64,000 nucleotides of DNA from Cardinalis cardinalis. Taxonomy: Eukaryota > Chordata > Aves > Passeriformes > Cardinalidae. Below are positions 14,271 to 25,960 of the stretch, in pieces (the stretch's first letter is position 1; each line of letters opens with the position of its first letter). Both the position numbers and the translations under genes were made by a program. A model generated the notes under the pieces. It ran no database searches. It worked only from the letters and a program-made list of their open reading frames with translations, and had not been told where the DNA came from. Where the stretch lies: the NCBI GenBank assembly GCA_014549065.1, contig JACDOX010000018.1:7486151-7550150 (forward strand). Reading direction: 5' to 3'.

Positions 14271-17200
14271 CCCCGTGAAACAACTGAGGTGGCAGTAAAG
14301 NGACACACAGCTTCACTGAAAGGAGCCTGGAGTGAACTGAGTGTGGCTTGGGCAGGTGAGGGCAAGACACAGGGTTCGGCCAGGGAGCAGGTACATGTTT
14401 AAATGCTAACTAGGTCAGACACAGGCTTCACTCAGGCTCTAGCAAGCAATCTCAGATCAATGATAACAGGGAAGGGAGCTGAGATATTTCATACCTGTTA
14501 TCTCCTTGCAGTCATCTTAGTTTGCCTCTCAGAGGCAGAGGCTCATTGCTGGTTTATTGACAAGCAGNGACAAGTCACTACTTCTAGCTCCCCCACCAAA
14601 CACTTTTTTCATTTAGCTGTAGATCCTTGCTTTTCAGAAGCAAGTCCGGAGATGAGCATTTCATGTTGCAGCTATCACTGGTCAAACTTCATTAATATGT
14701 ACCAACACAGGATAAAANTCCTTTTACACCTTTTTTCTACATCCCAAGTATTACAGTGCAAATCAGAGCTCTGTTCAGTTCCCTNTTCTAGAAACTTATC
14801 CATATGAATACAGGTCGATACAGTCTTCTAAGAAATAAGTTTTTCAAGCTGTGTACTTTTAGTCTCGCCTTAAGTAGGGCATAAGGCATAGGTACTGTTT
14901 AAACCATGGAAACTCTTACAAATATGTTGGCAGACAAATAGAGGAGCTCATAGCTGGTTGTGCTTTGTAAAAATACTATGTAGAAACAGATGAACAAAAA
15001 TATCCAAGAATTATGTAGAACAATTCTCATTACTGGGATCACAGCCGGTGTGATCCTTAAGGTCTAAAGTTCCCAAATCCCATGAAGNGTCTGTAAGGGA
15101 GCATCTCTAATGGAGGAGAATGATTTAAAAAATCATGGTACAGATCCTGTGATCCACTTAATGTATCTTAGATCTGCCTAAGGTAAAACTATCCCAATGT
15201 GTGTGGTAATTGTCCAGCATTCCTCCTCAAAATCACCTCTGCTGNTATTTATGAAGAACGAGAAGGAAGTGTAGTATGAATGCTATTTTTCATACCAAAT
15301 ATAGTGTTTGCATCTATTGTTCCTCTTCAGTAGTTTTGGGTTATATGCACTGCTTTTTTAAAGGTTCTAATTGAGCCAGGAGACTGAACTGAAGTTCTAC
15401 TGAAATAAACCCAAAAAACCAAATGAGAAGAAAGAGCCTTTGCAGTATGCCATGGGCCTTTAAAACTGTCACTTTGACCTTTAACACTGGTACCTGAGGA
15501 AAAAGAAAAGCGTAGAAGTANACCAGGGCAGTAGGTAGCAGTGCTTCCCCAGCAGCTCTCATACTTTTGCTCTTGAACGAGTGGATGGGTAAATGATCCA
15601 ANGATGATGTGACAATATTAATTGTAGAAGCCCCTGATGATTCAGTCTCTATGACCACAGAGTCTCATATTCCTCAGTCAAAATGAATAACCTTGTGGCT
15701 ATTAGCATAACATGGCCCCATGGAAGCCAGGATTAAACTCTCCAATGTTCCATAGTTACCCAAGAGTTACTAGCTGTGCACGTAGCTGCAGCTATTATTC
15801 CAAAGGCAAGTAATATTTTTAAAGCAGGCGTGTAGGTGGGGAACAAAGCGATTATTTGGGACTTACTCTGGTTACTNTGATTAGATTACAGACTATTATA
15901 AAAATTGTAATGATAAAATTCTGCAAATAAGAGGAACCATATGTTTTATCACCTGCACAACTACAAAAAGAAAATCTGAAACCCTGTATTTTATCTCTTC
16001 TTCTGTAACCCCACCAAATAAATCCAGAGTAAAGTTCAACCTAAGACAGACACTTCCACACTCAGAAGCAATCCTGTAAAGTAACTTTCTTCCATTCTGG
16101 TACTGTCTCTGAATTCTAAATCAGTACAAACTGCAAAATGAAGACTACTAAAAGTTATAACTGAAAAAAGCAATAGCCCTACTTCATTAATTCCATCACA
16201 ATTCCATGTGTGATTTACACTCATTTCCCACTTTAACTTCCCTTCAGCCCATAAAATGTTTTGAGGTCTACTATATATTACTTCAGATATTTCTCTGACT
16301 TTGCCGAAGACAGCAAGTAAATCTGCCCCTTGTCTTTCTGATTGCTGGCATTCTTCAGCACATAGCAAAGATTTTTCACACTTTGTATGTGGTGATCTTC
16401 TGTTGTGGATTATTGCTTTATATTGAAATAACAGTATCAAATTAATTTGGTCTGATCCCTAGAGCTGAATTCCAACCACCAGGTCACANAGGGAATATAT
16501 ATTTTATTTATAATTCATTTACCACTGACAATCATAGTGGCAATTTCATTAAATGAAATGTATCCCAAACTTAAAAGCCTGTTAATATATTCTTATTATT
16601 GTTCTGACTTTATTAACTTTACTGAATTGTTCTATTTTATCCAAAAGATTAATAAATTTTTTTAAAAATTATAATTGTTTTTTGTACGAACAATTTTTTT
16701 TAAATAGTTCAGAAATAGGTGTTTCAGATAGATCAGAAAAAAGAACTATCCTCTTTTCTAATAATAAACTTTTAAATAGACCAATAATCCTTAAAATATA
16801 GAAAAGGTTAATCATTCTAAAACTCAAATNTTCTTGGAAAATTTCTCTAAGGGTTAAAAATAAAATAGGCTTTTTAAAACTAAAGCAGGCTGAATAATAA
16901 CCCAATTACAACTTTTTTTTTTTTAATAGTGTAGAGTAGTCCTCCTTTCTTATCAGCTGGGCAAGGACTTCCTGCTACTGAGCACACATTTGTGTCTTAG
17001 ACAATATAATGGGCATGTACATTAACTACTCTATTGCTCTTACAGTGCATCACAAATAAGCAATAAAAAGATGTTTCATCTTTCTCTCAAAAGATGTTTT
17101 CTTCTGTCTGCATTAATTGGCATTTGAGATCATGTGCTGTCACTTTTGCATTTTGCTAAGGAAAAAATATGTATTACAGCTATTGTTGTTAATAATATAA

Positions 17201-18873
17201 AGCCTGACTTTTCTTACAGAGATTAATTTGAAATGACACTATGGAGNTTGACAGCTCTTGTTGGTTATTTTAATTTACTAGACAATTTTGCANGCTATTG
17301 GCATAGGGACATGGTCTCAGGCAATAGTTTTGTTCTATTGGTTATTATTCTAAATTAAATAAATATTGAAATAAACAGTAAGCCTAACTAAAGACTAAAT
17401 TACTATGCAATTTAAATCCCAGTAAACAATTATTGAAGGGAAATGTGGAGATATACATAAAAAATGATGGAATACTCAGCTGATAAATACTTTATGCTGT
17501 ATCAGGGACTAAGGTGCACACAAATTTTTGGCTTTTTTTTTCTAGAAATTTTGAGGTGCTCATATACTGGCTTTGGAATGCATGCTATTCCTTTCTACAA
17601 TTCAGTCATTTATGATCACTTTAATATGACTTCTTTCATTTATTTTAAGGCAGCTGAAGAAGTTTATTAAAAAAGTATGCCAGGGCTAGTCTTATATGTA
17701 CTAAAATGCGATACTGAATTGAAAATTGCATCTTGTATATCAGATTTTTTTCTTTTTAGCAGAAACACAGAAAACACTAAAAAATCCTCATCAATCATCC
17801 AGATTTAGTAACTTGTCAACGTCTAGGTACTTACAAACACAATGTTTTAGTGAATTCTGTAAATTGCTATTTAAGTTGTTAAGCTGGNATATGATTCTAA
17901 AAATGTTGATTCTTTCCTCAAAATAAGTATAAAGGATAGAATATATATGCCCTAATTCTGCAAGTGGATATAGTAGAATGGTGATTCTTAAATTAATGCA
18001 GCGCAGCCTTGGAGATCAGTAGGTAATAAAGAAAGTCTGGAAATGTGTCCTACATGAACACAACTCAGCTGGTTATTGCATCGCCGGCAAAACCCCTCTT
18101 TTTGCCTATTCCAAAGGAGTTTTTTCTGATCATGACTTTGTCACCTCACTTTTCTGTTTCATCTGCTGATCTTTTACTGGGTTTTAGGGACTACTTTTTT
18201 GTGCTCATACACACAAATGATAGACTTTACNGAAGTCCCCCTCTCTTTCCTTCCTTTTCCTTCCACAGGTAAAATGCCTTAGAGCAAAGGAAAAAAAAAT
18301 CATAAAGAGGATGGATCTGATCACTTTCCAGACTTTGCTCTTCAAGCTCACAAGCAACCCAAAGCTTCCAGAAGCAGATTTTGAGAAAATGACTGCTGTG
18401 TCCATGCTGCTTCTGTGTCCTTAATCTTCCTTATTCCTAGTCACTACACTCTGTCTGCCCTGACCTGGTGAGTGATCCTCAAATACCTTTTGCTGCAGAT
18501 ACAAAAAAANCTAATTTGTTTTTAATCTGATATGAACCAAAGTCACTAGAATTTAATTTTCTTGTCCATGAAGGTGCTTCATCAGCATTTTGGANAGGGA
18601 GGGTCTTATGTACAGAATAACCTTCCATAGCTGCTCTGATTCACAATGGGATGTATCTAGCTTTTATAAAGGGCACAGTTCACTTCTTTTTCATGTANGT
18701 TCTTTGTTGAGATTATTCCATTCATCCCCTATGTGAAAATCTGCTGTTACTAGAAGTTGCTTATCCTACCAGTTATCAATGAACTTCAGCTATCCAATCC
18801 CATGAAATCGCCTATATTTTATTTACACAGTTCTACTGGGTCTGGTTTGCCAACACTGGGTACAACTCAGGAC
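14271..18873. other. non-coding stretch, very AT-rich around 16.5-16.9 kb
   Basis: No gene is recognised. The block from about 16500 to 16925 is strikingly AT-rich, with long T and A runs. Open frames of 134 codons at 14403-14807 (plus) and 16036-16440 (minus) lack family resemblance and clear splice borders. A T-rich tract followed by TAG at 17758-17759 resembles a splice acceptor with a possible donor about 65 bases later. The enclosed peptide is too short to judge. Confidence 0.6.
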
Positions 18874-19877
18874 TGTGATGNGTGGACCTTGGCTGGCCAC
18901 CTGATGCCCAACTGGTTCAGGTCTTCTCTTCAGCAGGACAGGAGATGAAAATGCTACGAGTATGCTCAAGAGCTGAGATAACAACAGAGAGACCACTCAT
19001 TAGATCCTGTCACAGAAAAACAGACTTGACTTTAGGACATTCGTCTTTTTTGCAAGTTAATAACAGGTGTGGATAGTTAGAAATAATAACAAAACTAAAA
19101 GCCTCTTCTTACCACCCCATTCTTATCCCTGGGTTCNTCTTCACTCCTGCTTTCCCTTCTGTCTCTTCACCTCGGGTGAGAGAGGGTGATGGGGAAAGAG
19201 AGTTGTGGTCAGTTCATGACACTTCATTTCTAGTCCTCCTCCTTCTCATGTTTTTCCCTGTCCCAGCACGGAGTCCCTCCCTCCCTCCTTCTGCATGGGT
19301 TCTTTCAATGAGCTACTGCCCTTCAGGTACGGACTGCTCCCAAAAGGTCACAGGTCATGCCAGAAAACCTGCTCCTATGAGGGCTTTTCTCCATTGTAGG
19401 CTTTTCTCCATGGATCCTAGACAGCTCCAACATTGTCTCTTCACAACCTGCAGCTTTAAATCACATCCACCTGCTTCAATGCAGATTCCTGCACAGGCTG
19501 CAGGTGGATCTCTGCTCCGCTGTGGTCCTGCATGGGCTGCAGGGGCACAGCGTGACTTACCATGGTCTTGGGCCGCAGGCTGCAGGAAAATGCTCTGGGC
19601 CCTGGAGCAACTCCTCCCCCTCCTCCTACACTGACCTCGGTGCCTGCAGAGCTGTTTCTCCCACATATTTCTCACTCCTCTAACAGCTGCCACACCACAT
19701 TTTTTACCCTTTCTTAAATATGTTATAATGGGCTCAGCTTTAGCCTGTAGTTGGTCCGTCTGGGAGCTGGCTAAGCTGGCTCTGTCTGACTGACTTGTAG
19801 AAGTCACCTCTCCAGCCCCCACTACCAAAACCTTGCTGCCTGCCATCAACACGAGAGTTCTGCTAAACCCAAATGTA
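18874..19877 (-). mobile_element. solo LTR of an avian endogenous retrovirus (copy A)
   Basis: On the plus strand this is the reverse complement of an LTR. It opens TGTGATGNGTGGACCTTGG and then follows, in order, the landmarks of a bird ERV LTR that I recognise: a GGTTGTGGTCAGTTCATGA-like block (here 19201-19218 with small changes), a region rich in CTGCTCC and CTGCAG units, and a TTCTTAAATATG block (19711-19722) that reads as a TATA-like CATATTTAAGAA on the sense strand. It closes with ACCAAAACCTTGC and AAACCCAAATGTA. The canonical AATAAA signal at the expected place (about 19060) has decayed. About 25 extra bases sit just before the last motif. No gag, pol or env sequence adjoins it, so it is a solo LTR. 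The long open frames at 19176-19634 (plus) and 19355-19900 (minus) lie within it and are non-coding. Confidence 0.8.
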
Positions 19878-21312
19878 ATTGTGGCCTGCAGTGAATTCAT
19901 TTAAACATAGAATAGAGAAGGAAGAATGCTGAATTTGGCTACAGTCATAGCAATAGAATGTCAGTTTATAGTAAAAGCCTAAAATTTGACAATATAAAGA
20001 AAATACTGCAAAGAAAATATCTGCAAAGAAAAATTGTCAATAATGAAACTTAGTTGTTAATTTTCTATGACTTTTTCACTGAGATGTTTTTTTGTTTACT
20101 AGCACATATTTTCTGACCATCCTACTATGATAACTGAAGGTCATAGAGATGAGTGCATGGTTCATGGACTTTCTTCTTGATTTCAAGGTATAAAGGATGA
20201 AATTCTCTTCTGTGCAAGTGAGGCATTGTGGAACATAAAGAGGACCATGCAATGGGACAGCTATCATGTTTACTTCTGGAGAGGGGTCAAAGACTCTTTT
20301 TTGCATTTTATCNATATTAAATCCTGAAGTGTTTAGAACTTCCCTTTTCAAATCCATNCTGTTTGCATTTGTAATGATTTAATTCAAGAAGTTTTCTGAA
20401 TTCTGGTGAAAACTACCCATATTTCTTCCTTTGTTAAACAAAATGTAAATAAACTTTCTGAGACAACTCCCCTCACAGTATGATGTTAATAAGAAAACAT
20501 TGCCTAAGAGTTAATTGTGCTATTTCATATTAAAATGCTTGTCTCAGAAGATTCATAAATATTTTATTTCTGTAATGAAAAATGTTGTTTTCCTTTTAAA
20601 AAACCTTGTTTTTCTATACTTCCTTAATGACTTTACTTACAAAAAAGTCTGTTGAGAATTACATAAAATCCCTTTCTTTGATGCTCATTAGAACAATTAA
20701 TTAAATATTAAACATAGTAGATATCTCAGTGTTTTGGTATCTATTTTACAATTACTTAAATCCTAAACAGTCCTAAACAGGCCACAGGCCTCAGTTTAAG
20801 GATGTTTGTTTGTAATAAAAGCTCTCCTGCACCTGGCTTTATGCTTTGTAAGAAACTGTTTTTCTCCAGGGTACAATTACAGCTAGATTTTTTTTTCAGC
20901 CAGCAAGAAGAAAGAATAATGGGCAAAACTCAAGTTACACCAAATATTTGGTCTAGGGTTTGCCTTTGCCAATCTATTGGATATTAAGCATAAGAGTCTG
21001 AAATCCCACGAGAACAATAGGTTACTTTTTTGTGGATATTTTAAAAGGCTCTAATTTAGACTAAACTTCCTTTAATTTTTCAGTTCATATCAGGGGCTTT
21101 AAGTCAGGAGCATGAACCATACTTTAACTACATTTTCACATTCCAAGAAGAAAAAAGAGAGTGTTTTCCTTAGTGAAGTTTAATATAGCTAATGCCTCTT
21201 ATTCTATAGAAGGGATTTAAGAAGCTGATTTGAATTAACTGGAAGTTATTATTATTCTTTCTAATTGACTAAAATGTGTTATTTTCTATAGCAATACTCT
21301 GCTTTGTATGGT
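19878..21312. other. AT-rich spacer between two LTR insertions
   Basis: Contains the short tandem repeat at 19996-20036 and a doubled TCCTAAACAG near 20760-20780. No gene or further mobile element is recognised. Confidence 0.65.
19996..20036 (+). repeat. short tandem repeat, 14-15 bp unit, about 2.8 copies
   Basis: The unit AAAGAAAATACTGC is followed directly by AAAGAAAATATCTGC and by a partial third copy AAAGAAAAATTG. Copies differ by one inserted or substituted base, as expected for a small slippage-born minisatellite. Confidence 0.75.
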
Positions 21313-21590
21313 TGTCATGGTTTAAGCCCAGCCATCAACCAAGCCCCACACAGTTGCTCACTCACTCCCCTGCCAGGGAGAGACCAGGGAGAAAATCAGC
21401 AGAGTAAAAGGTAAAGAAGTCATGGGTTGAGATACAGATAATTTAATGGAGAAAGCAAAAGCCACACATGCAAGCAAAGCAAACCAAGGAATTAACTCAC
21501 TGCTTCTGAAGGACAGGCAGGTGTTCAGCCATCCCCAGGAAAGCAGAGCCCATGATATGTAATGGTGACTCGGGAAGACAAATTCTATCA

Positions 21591-21596
21591 CTCTGC
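21591..21596. repeat. left target-site duplication of the nested LTR
   Basis: CTCTGC directly precedes the TG of the inner LTR. CTCTGT follows its terminal CA at 22158-22163. Six bases with one mismatch fits the 6-bp duplication typical of ERVK-type integration. Confidence 0.6.
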
Positions 21597-21878
21597 TGTC
21601 ACCATGATATTTTCTGAAAAGTCCCTTTGGCAGGAGTTTTCTCCTGAGAAGCTGAGATGCCCCAGCTTATTGTTAATAATTATCTGATTACTTGAAATGT
21701 GGTTTGGAGGTTGCTTACCAACAGGTGCATCTTTGATTGGTTCCATGTGAATTGTTCTTACTTAATGACCAATCCCAGTCCAGCTGTGTCAGGCCCTCTG
21801 GTCAGTCATGGGTTTTTATCATCATTATTTTCTAGGCTTCTAATGCCTGCTTTCTCTTTCTTTAGTATAGTTTTAAAA

Positions 21879-21943
21879 GATATGATATGATATGATATGA
21901 TATGATATGATATGATATGATATGATATGATATGATATGATAT
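21879..21943 (+). repeat. (GATAT)13 microsatellite
   Basis: Thirteen perfect GATAT units (65 bases) run up to the N gap. They lie in the AT-rich poly(A) region of the nested LTR. Confidence 0.95.
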
Positions 21944-21993
21944 NNNNNNNNNNNNNNNNNNNNNNNNNNNNNNNNNNNNNNNNNNNNNNNNNN
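21944..21993. other. assembly gap of exactly 50 N
   Basis: A run of 50 N separates two pentanucleotide repeats. The round length suggests a placeholder of unknown true size, so the real repeat may be longer or shorter. Confidence 0.97.
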
Positions 21994-22088
21994 ATAATAT
22001 AATATAATATAATATAATATAATATAATATAATATAATATAATATAATATAATATAATATAATATAATATAATATAATATAATATAAT
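21994..22088 (+). repeat. (ATAAT)19 microsatellite
   Basis: Nineteen perfect ATAAT/AATAT units (95 bases) run from the N gap to the CAGCCTTCTGAGAAG segment of the LTR. The unit differs by one base from the GATAT unit on the other side of the gap. Confidence 0.95.
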
Positions 22089-22157
22089 CAGCCTTCTGAG
22101 AAGTTGGAGTCAATTCTCATCTCTCACCTCATCCTGGGGACCCACAACACCCCAACA

Positions 22158-22163
22158 CTCTGT
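22158..22163. repeat. right target-site duplication of the nested LTR
   Basis: CTCTGT follows the terminal CA of the inner LTR and matches CTCTGC on the left side at five of six bases. Confidence 0.6.
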
Positions 22164-22513
22164 CACCCTGGGTCAAAGGGAGGATGCACAACCACACACT
22201 CCAAACATCCCCCCATCCCTTCACATTCTTACTCTCACCTTATATACTGAGTATGATGTCATATGGTCTTGAATATCCCTTTGGTCAGCTTGGGTCACCT
22301 GTCCTGGCTGTGACTTCTCCCAACCTCCCATGCTCCCTCAACCTTCTTTTCCGCATGGCAGTAGGAAAAGCAGAAAAAGCCTTGGTCAGTGTAAGTTCCT
22401 CCCAGCAATAACAAAAACTGTGCTATAAACTGTGTTTTCAGCACAAATCCAAAACACTGCCCCATACTAGTCATTGTGAAGAAAATTGACACTTTCCCCC
22501 AACTCTGATGCAC

Positions 22514-25500
22514 AAGGCAGAGGCAAAGGACAACGTACTTCTGTACATGGGTTTTCCAAAAAGATAGACTTCATGGAAAAAACCAGAATATGATGGAACT
22601 ACTTGCAAGTTATAGTTTCAAATTAAACACAATATTGAAATATAATCTGTACTTACTATTGCAGTGATGACACTGAAATTATATTTCAACAACAAAACTT
22701 TTGAGAATGTTGCCCAAAAAATCCATTGTCAACTTAGGGAAATGTAGGAGAGGAAGTGTGATTTCACTAGCAAGTCCATACAAAAACTTCTGTATAAAAC
22801 AGGGTTAGGGTCTTTCTTTCTGCAAAGACTGTCATCTAGTGCACTCGAAGATAATGCTAATATATGGACATCACTTCTTTTTTATATAATTAATTTTTTG
22901 CTTTTGTAGCAGCACTTTACCAAGAATGTGAGAAGGAATGGCTTTGAGTGAGAGGTGGCATGCCCTATTAGGTGGGCTGACATAGATCAGTCATATGTTA
23001 TTGTATAAAATTAGACATCTAAAACATTAGTGATTTTATAGAAAAACTGTTTATAATACTATCAAATTGTTTTCACAATTTCAGTGTTCCAGGAATGATA
23101 GATCATGTCTGCTATAATATTAGCCAGGAAAGGAGCATGATTTAAGTCTGTCCCTGTGATAGGGAAAAAGCTAAGGTTTGCCTACAAACTGTAAAGCTTC
23201 AATGTGCCAAAGGTGCAAAGCCACACATTTGGCTTTGGGAAGTAATTTGGAAAGTATAAAGTGTCTGTTTTATTGTGCCCAATGGTTCTCTTCTCAGTTC
23301 ACTGAAACTGCTCTTTTTACTTTAAAGAGGTTCCACTGATCTCCCATTCTGGTGAACATTGAGAACAAGCTGGCTTTTTGCCCCACCTTCCCTTGATGCT
23401 CTTCTGTCTTCTGTCCTTTAAATCTTTACTCTTTCCCTCACTTACCATGTCCTAACCTTCCCTTTTCTCAGAACTTCAGAGAAGTGAGATTACCCTGCAG
23501 GAAAGAAAGAAATGGGCAAATAGTTTCTGACAGATGACTGTTTCGTTTGGGGAATCATAATGTTTCAGAATTTAATGTTACTTTAAATGTAACAAAGACT
23601 TTACATAGACAGAGTCTACTGATATCTATGCACAACACAGAGGATCTTTAATGCTACATTTGTCTGGAGTCTCTATTCTAAGTTATTTAAATTAGTGATT
23701 GTTTGTTTTTTAATGCTTTTCTTCATGAAATACTAATGTTTGAACGGACAAATGATTCTGAATTCCCATGGTTTTGTGTGCATTTTAAGGTGGACTCTAA
23801 TTCCTTTTCATGTAAGTGAAATACTTGAAGTTTAAGGATATGATTTAATCTAAAGCATTAAAAAAAATGAAAAAAAGAAAAAAAGAAGAAAAAGAAGGTT
23901 TCCTTTTATATAGTCCCCAGCAGAAGAGTGTTCTACTTTCCATTCAGTAACAGTGCTTGGACTATATCAAATGCAGTTTTAAAAGTGAGGTCATGATGCT
24001 ATGATTCAAAATTTGTCAGATGTAAAGCCATAAGGGATTTTTAGAAGATGAAAAGACTAGACTTCTGATGTGACCTGATGCAGCTGAGTAACTCCCAAAG
24101 TCACAAGTCAGTTTCTGACTATAAAAGAGACATCTGATCAGATTGTCATGCTTTATGTTTAATGGAGTGTTACAAGGACTTTGACACAAACCATTACCCA
24201 CTATTTACTTATTCAAGGCAGAAACCTACTGGAAAATTGAACGAAATTATCCATACTTTAACAGCTTTGAGCAGATTGCAGTATGATCAAAATTTCTAAA
24301 ACATGCCCTTTTGAGAACAGTGGTATTAAATGTTCTTGAATTCTAGTATTGNACTTTAATCATTACAATTTACTAAATAATTTTTAACCTCAGGATGTAA
24401 ATAGAAACGTTGCCAGTGTTGCAATTTATATCTGCTGTATGTGGCTATGTTACAGAAAGATTTTTTTTACTGACTTGATTCAAATGGTAATCAGTTGTGA
24501 ACCTGTTGTCCTTTCACCACTTGCTAGTCTCGAAAAAACTCTGTCAGTTAATTTCTTCACTATTTACAGTACCTTTGAGAATCAAAGCCATTGTAAAAAT
24601 CACTTGCAATAACTTCAGTATTTGATAGGGAATTTGACTTTTCAACTATAAAAGAAGAAGCTCAGAGGAATCTTGGTCACATCAAACTGCACAAAGAAAA
24701 CATGCTGTTGAATAATTGCTTCAAAACCTCTTGGTTGCTACTCAAAAATAAAAAGCTGGTAAAATCATAATGCTTTTCTAGAGAANGATGCTCTTGTGAA
24801 ATAAAGAGTGAAGCAAGGCATGATAGCTCTTTTGCAGATCCAGATTAAATTGCACATTGATTGTGTGATTAGCATTCTGAAACTTAGAAAACTAAGTGAT
24901 TTGAAGGCTCTGTGACATAAGGTATAGGCATAAGGAAGAAAAATTAATTAAATATTCCAGGCCCTTTTGCTTTCCTGCAGGAAGGACAAGGGCAGGTATA
25001 TTTTTTCTGAAATGTGATTGCCAAATAAAAACTAAGTAACTCAGAAACCAGATATTATTTTTATTAAGGGCATTAATGAAAATACAAATAAAAAAANAGA
25101 ATTCTATACTTGTGACATATTTTTGAAATTATGTAGCTAATAGAAAATGATCACAAATAATACAGGGACACTTTATTTTCCACTGATGTAGTGGTGCAAA
25201 TCTTACATGAGTCAAAGTATTCCTTTGCATCAGTTTAAATTGGTCCCAGGTTAAATTTTGTAGGCTGCTTGTCTACAAAAAAGGATTCTGAGTACTTGCG
25301 GATATACTTCAAAACCCAGTAGTATAAAATGTTAAGTATTACTTAAGAAAGAAGGCTTTTGAACAAATAACTTTGCAGGGTGAGTCAATTTACTAATCTG
25401 TATCTTTATTAAGTCTTTTGCTGATTTTTTTCTGTGGATTTTATATCTGATGAATCCTGTAACTGCAGAGATTTTTATCAGATTAAGCTTGGTCCTACAA

Positions 25501-25960
25501 GGCAAAAGATCAAATTGTTTTTCACTGTCGAGCTGCATTAAGAGGGCCTGGAGGTCAGTCATACCAGCAAAAGATCTATCTGTGTCAGGGGAATAAAGCT
25601 GACTTGAAAGTATTTCTTTAAAGATGTTATAATTGTCAAGAACCAGGTTTAAATGAGGAGTTTTACATATGTTTAAATAGTTCTTTATTCACTAATATTT
25701 TAGTCGCNTGTAATATTATTGAAAGGAGTTGCACAACAGCACGCTTTCTTGAGGTAGAATGGCAGATTTGTCACCATTTGTAAATCTGAAAGTGCATGTC
25801 TTCAGACCTGATTTGCATGTGCACTGCACTTAGACAGTATTTTTGAAAGAACTTCAGTCCCTTTGGACAGATTTCTTTAAGCTCCATTAAATCTGGTGCC
25901 CTGAAAAAGAATTTTCTCATTAGACCAACTAAGAGGAAACAATTGAATCTTATAAACTGT
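22514..25960. other. AT-rich non-coding stretch, no gene seen
   Basis: Apart from the purine tract at 23861-23898 nothing is recognised. Open frames are short and on both strands (for example 24016-24201 and 25332-25562, both minus) with no family resemblance. There are almost no ambiguous bases from 20.4 to 24.3 kb apart from the gap. Confidence 0.65.
23861..23898 (+). repeat. A/G-rich homopurine tract
   Basis: After one T at 23868, thirty consecutive purines made of A runs broken by single G (AAAAAAAG, AAGAAAAAGAAGG) fill 23869-23898. It is low-complexity sequence and may be the old A-rich tail of an unrecognised retro-insertion, but no body is visible upstream. Confidence 0.8.

Larger units (their letters stand above)
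21597..22157 (+). mobile_element. nested ERVK-like solo LTR with microsatellite expansion
   Basis: The element starts TGTCACCATGATATTTTCTG and ends CACAACACCCCAACA, so it has TG...CA termini. Its order of motifs matches a passerine ERVK LTR that I recognise. AGGAGTTTTCTCCTGAGAAG is followed by TTGTTAATAATTATCTGATT, then by a GATTGGTTCCATGTGAA CCAAT-like segment, ACTTAATGACCAATCCCAG, and GGTCAGTCATGGGTTTTTAT. Next come an AT-rich poly(A)-region, CAGCCTTCTGAGAAGTTGGA, and the R-U5 tail CTCATCTCTCACCTCATCCT. The AT-rich poly(A) region has become a pentanucleotide repeat interrupted by an assembly gap. The insertion lies antisense inside the older LTR, which proves relative age. No internal genes are present. 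Confidence 0.82.
21313..22513 (-). mobile_element. older ERV LTR, split by a nested LTR
   Basis: The left part (21313-21596) opens TGTCATGGTTTAAGCCCAGC and matches the reverse complement of a widespread bird ERV LTR. It includes the GGGTTGAGATACAGATAATTTAAT block, where TTTAAT at 21442-21447 is the minus-strand ATTAAA poly(A) signal. The same LTR resumes after the insertion at about 22158. It continues through a promoter-proximal block (TATATACTGAG, ATGATGTCATATGGT, GAATATCCCTTTGGTCAGC at about 22240-22290) and an end near ACTCTGATGCA at about 22512. Removing the insert leaves about 640 bp. No clear flanking duplication is visible, and the 3' border is accurate only to a few bases. No internal retroviral genes adjoin it. 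Confidence 0.78.

Noticed and set aside
15341..15658. Minus-strand acceptor-like tract with a following hydrophobic open frame
   Set aside because: The hydrophobic run is low in information, no donor fits, and Ns interrupt the frame.
17760..17825. Short exon-like block between a T-rich acceptor and a TCTAG|GTACTT donor
   Set aside because: Only about 22 codons, with Asn, Ser and Thr bias and no family match; T-rich tracts ending in AG are frequent in this AT-rich DNA.
19355..19900. 181-codon minus-strand open frame and a 152-codon plus-strand frame at 19176-19634
   Set aside because: Both lie inside ERV LTR copy A. The GC-rich LTR body has few stops, and the LTR carries no retroviral protein here.
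21862..22113. Open frame of repeated Ile-Leu-Tyr-Tyr units across the N gap
   Set aside because: It is a translation of the pentanucleotide microsatellite and is bridged by N.
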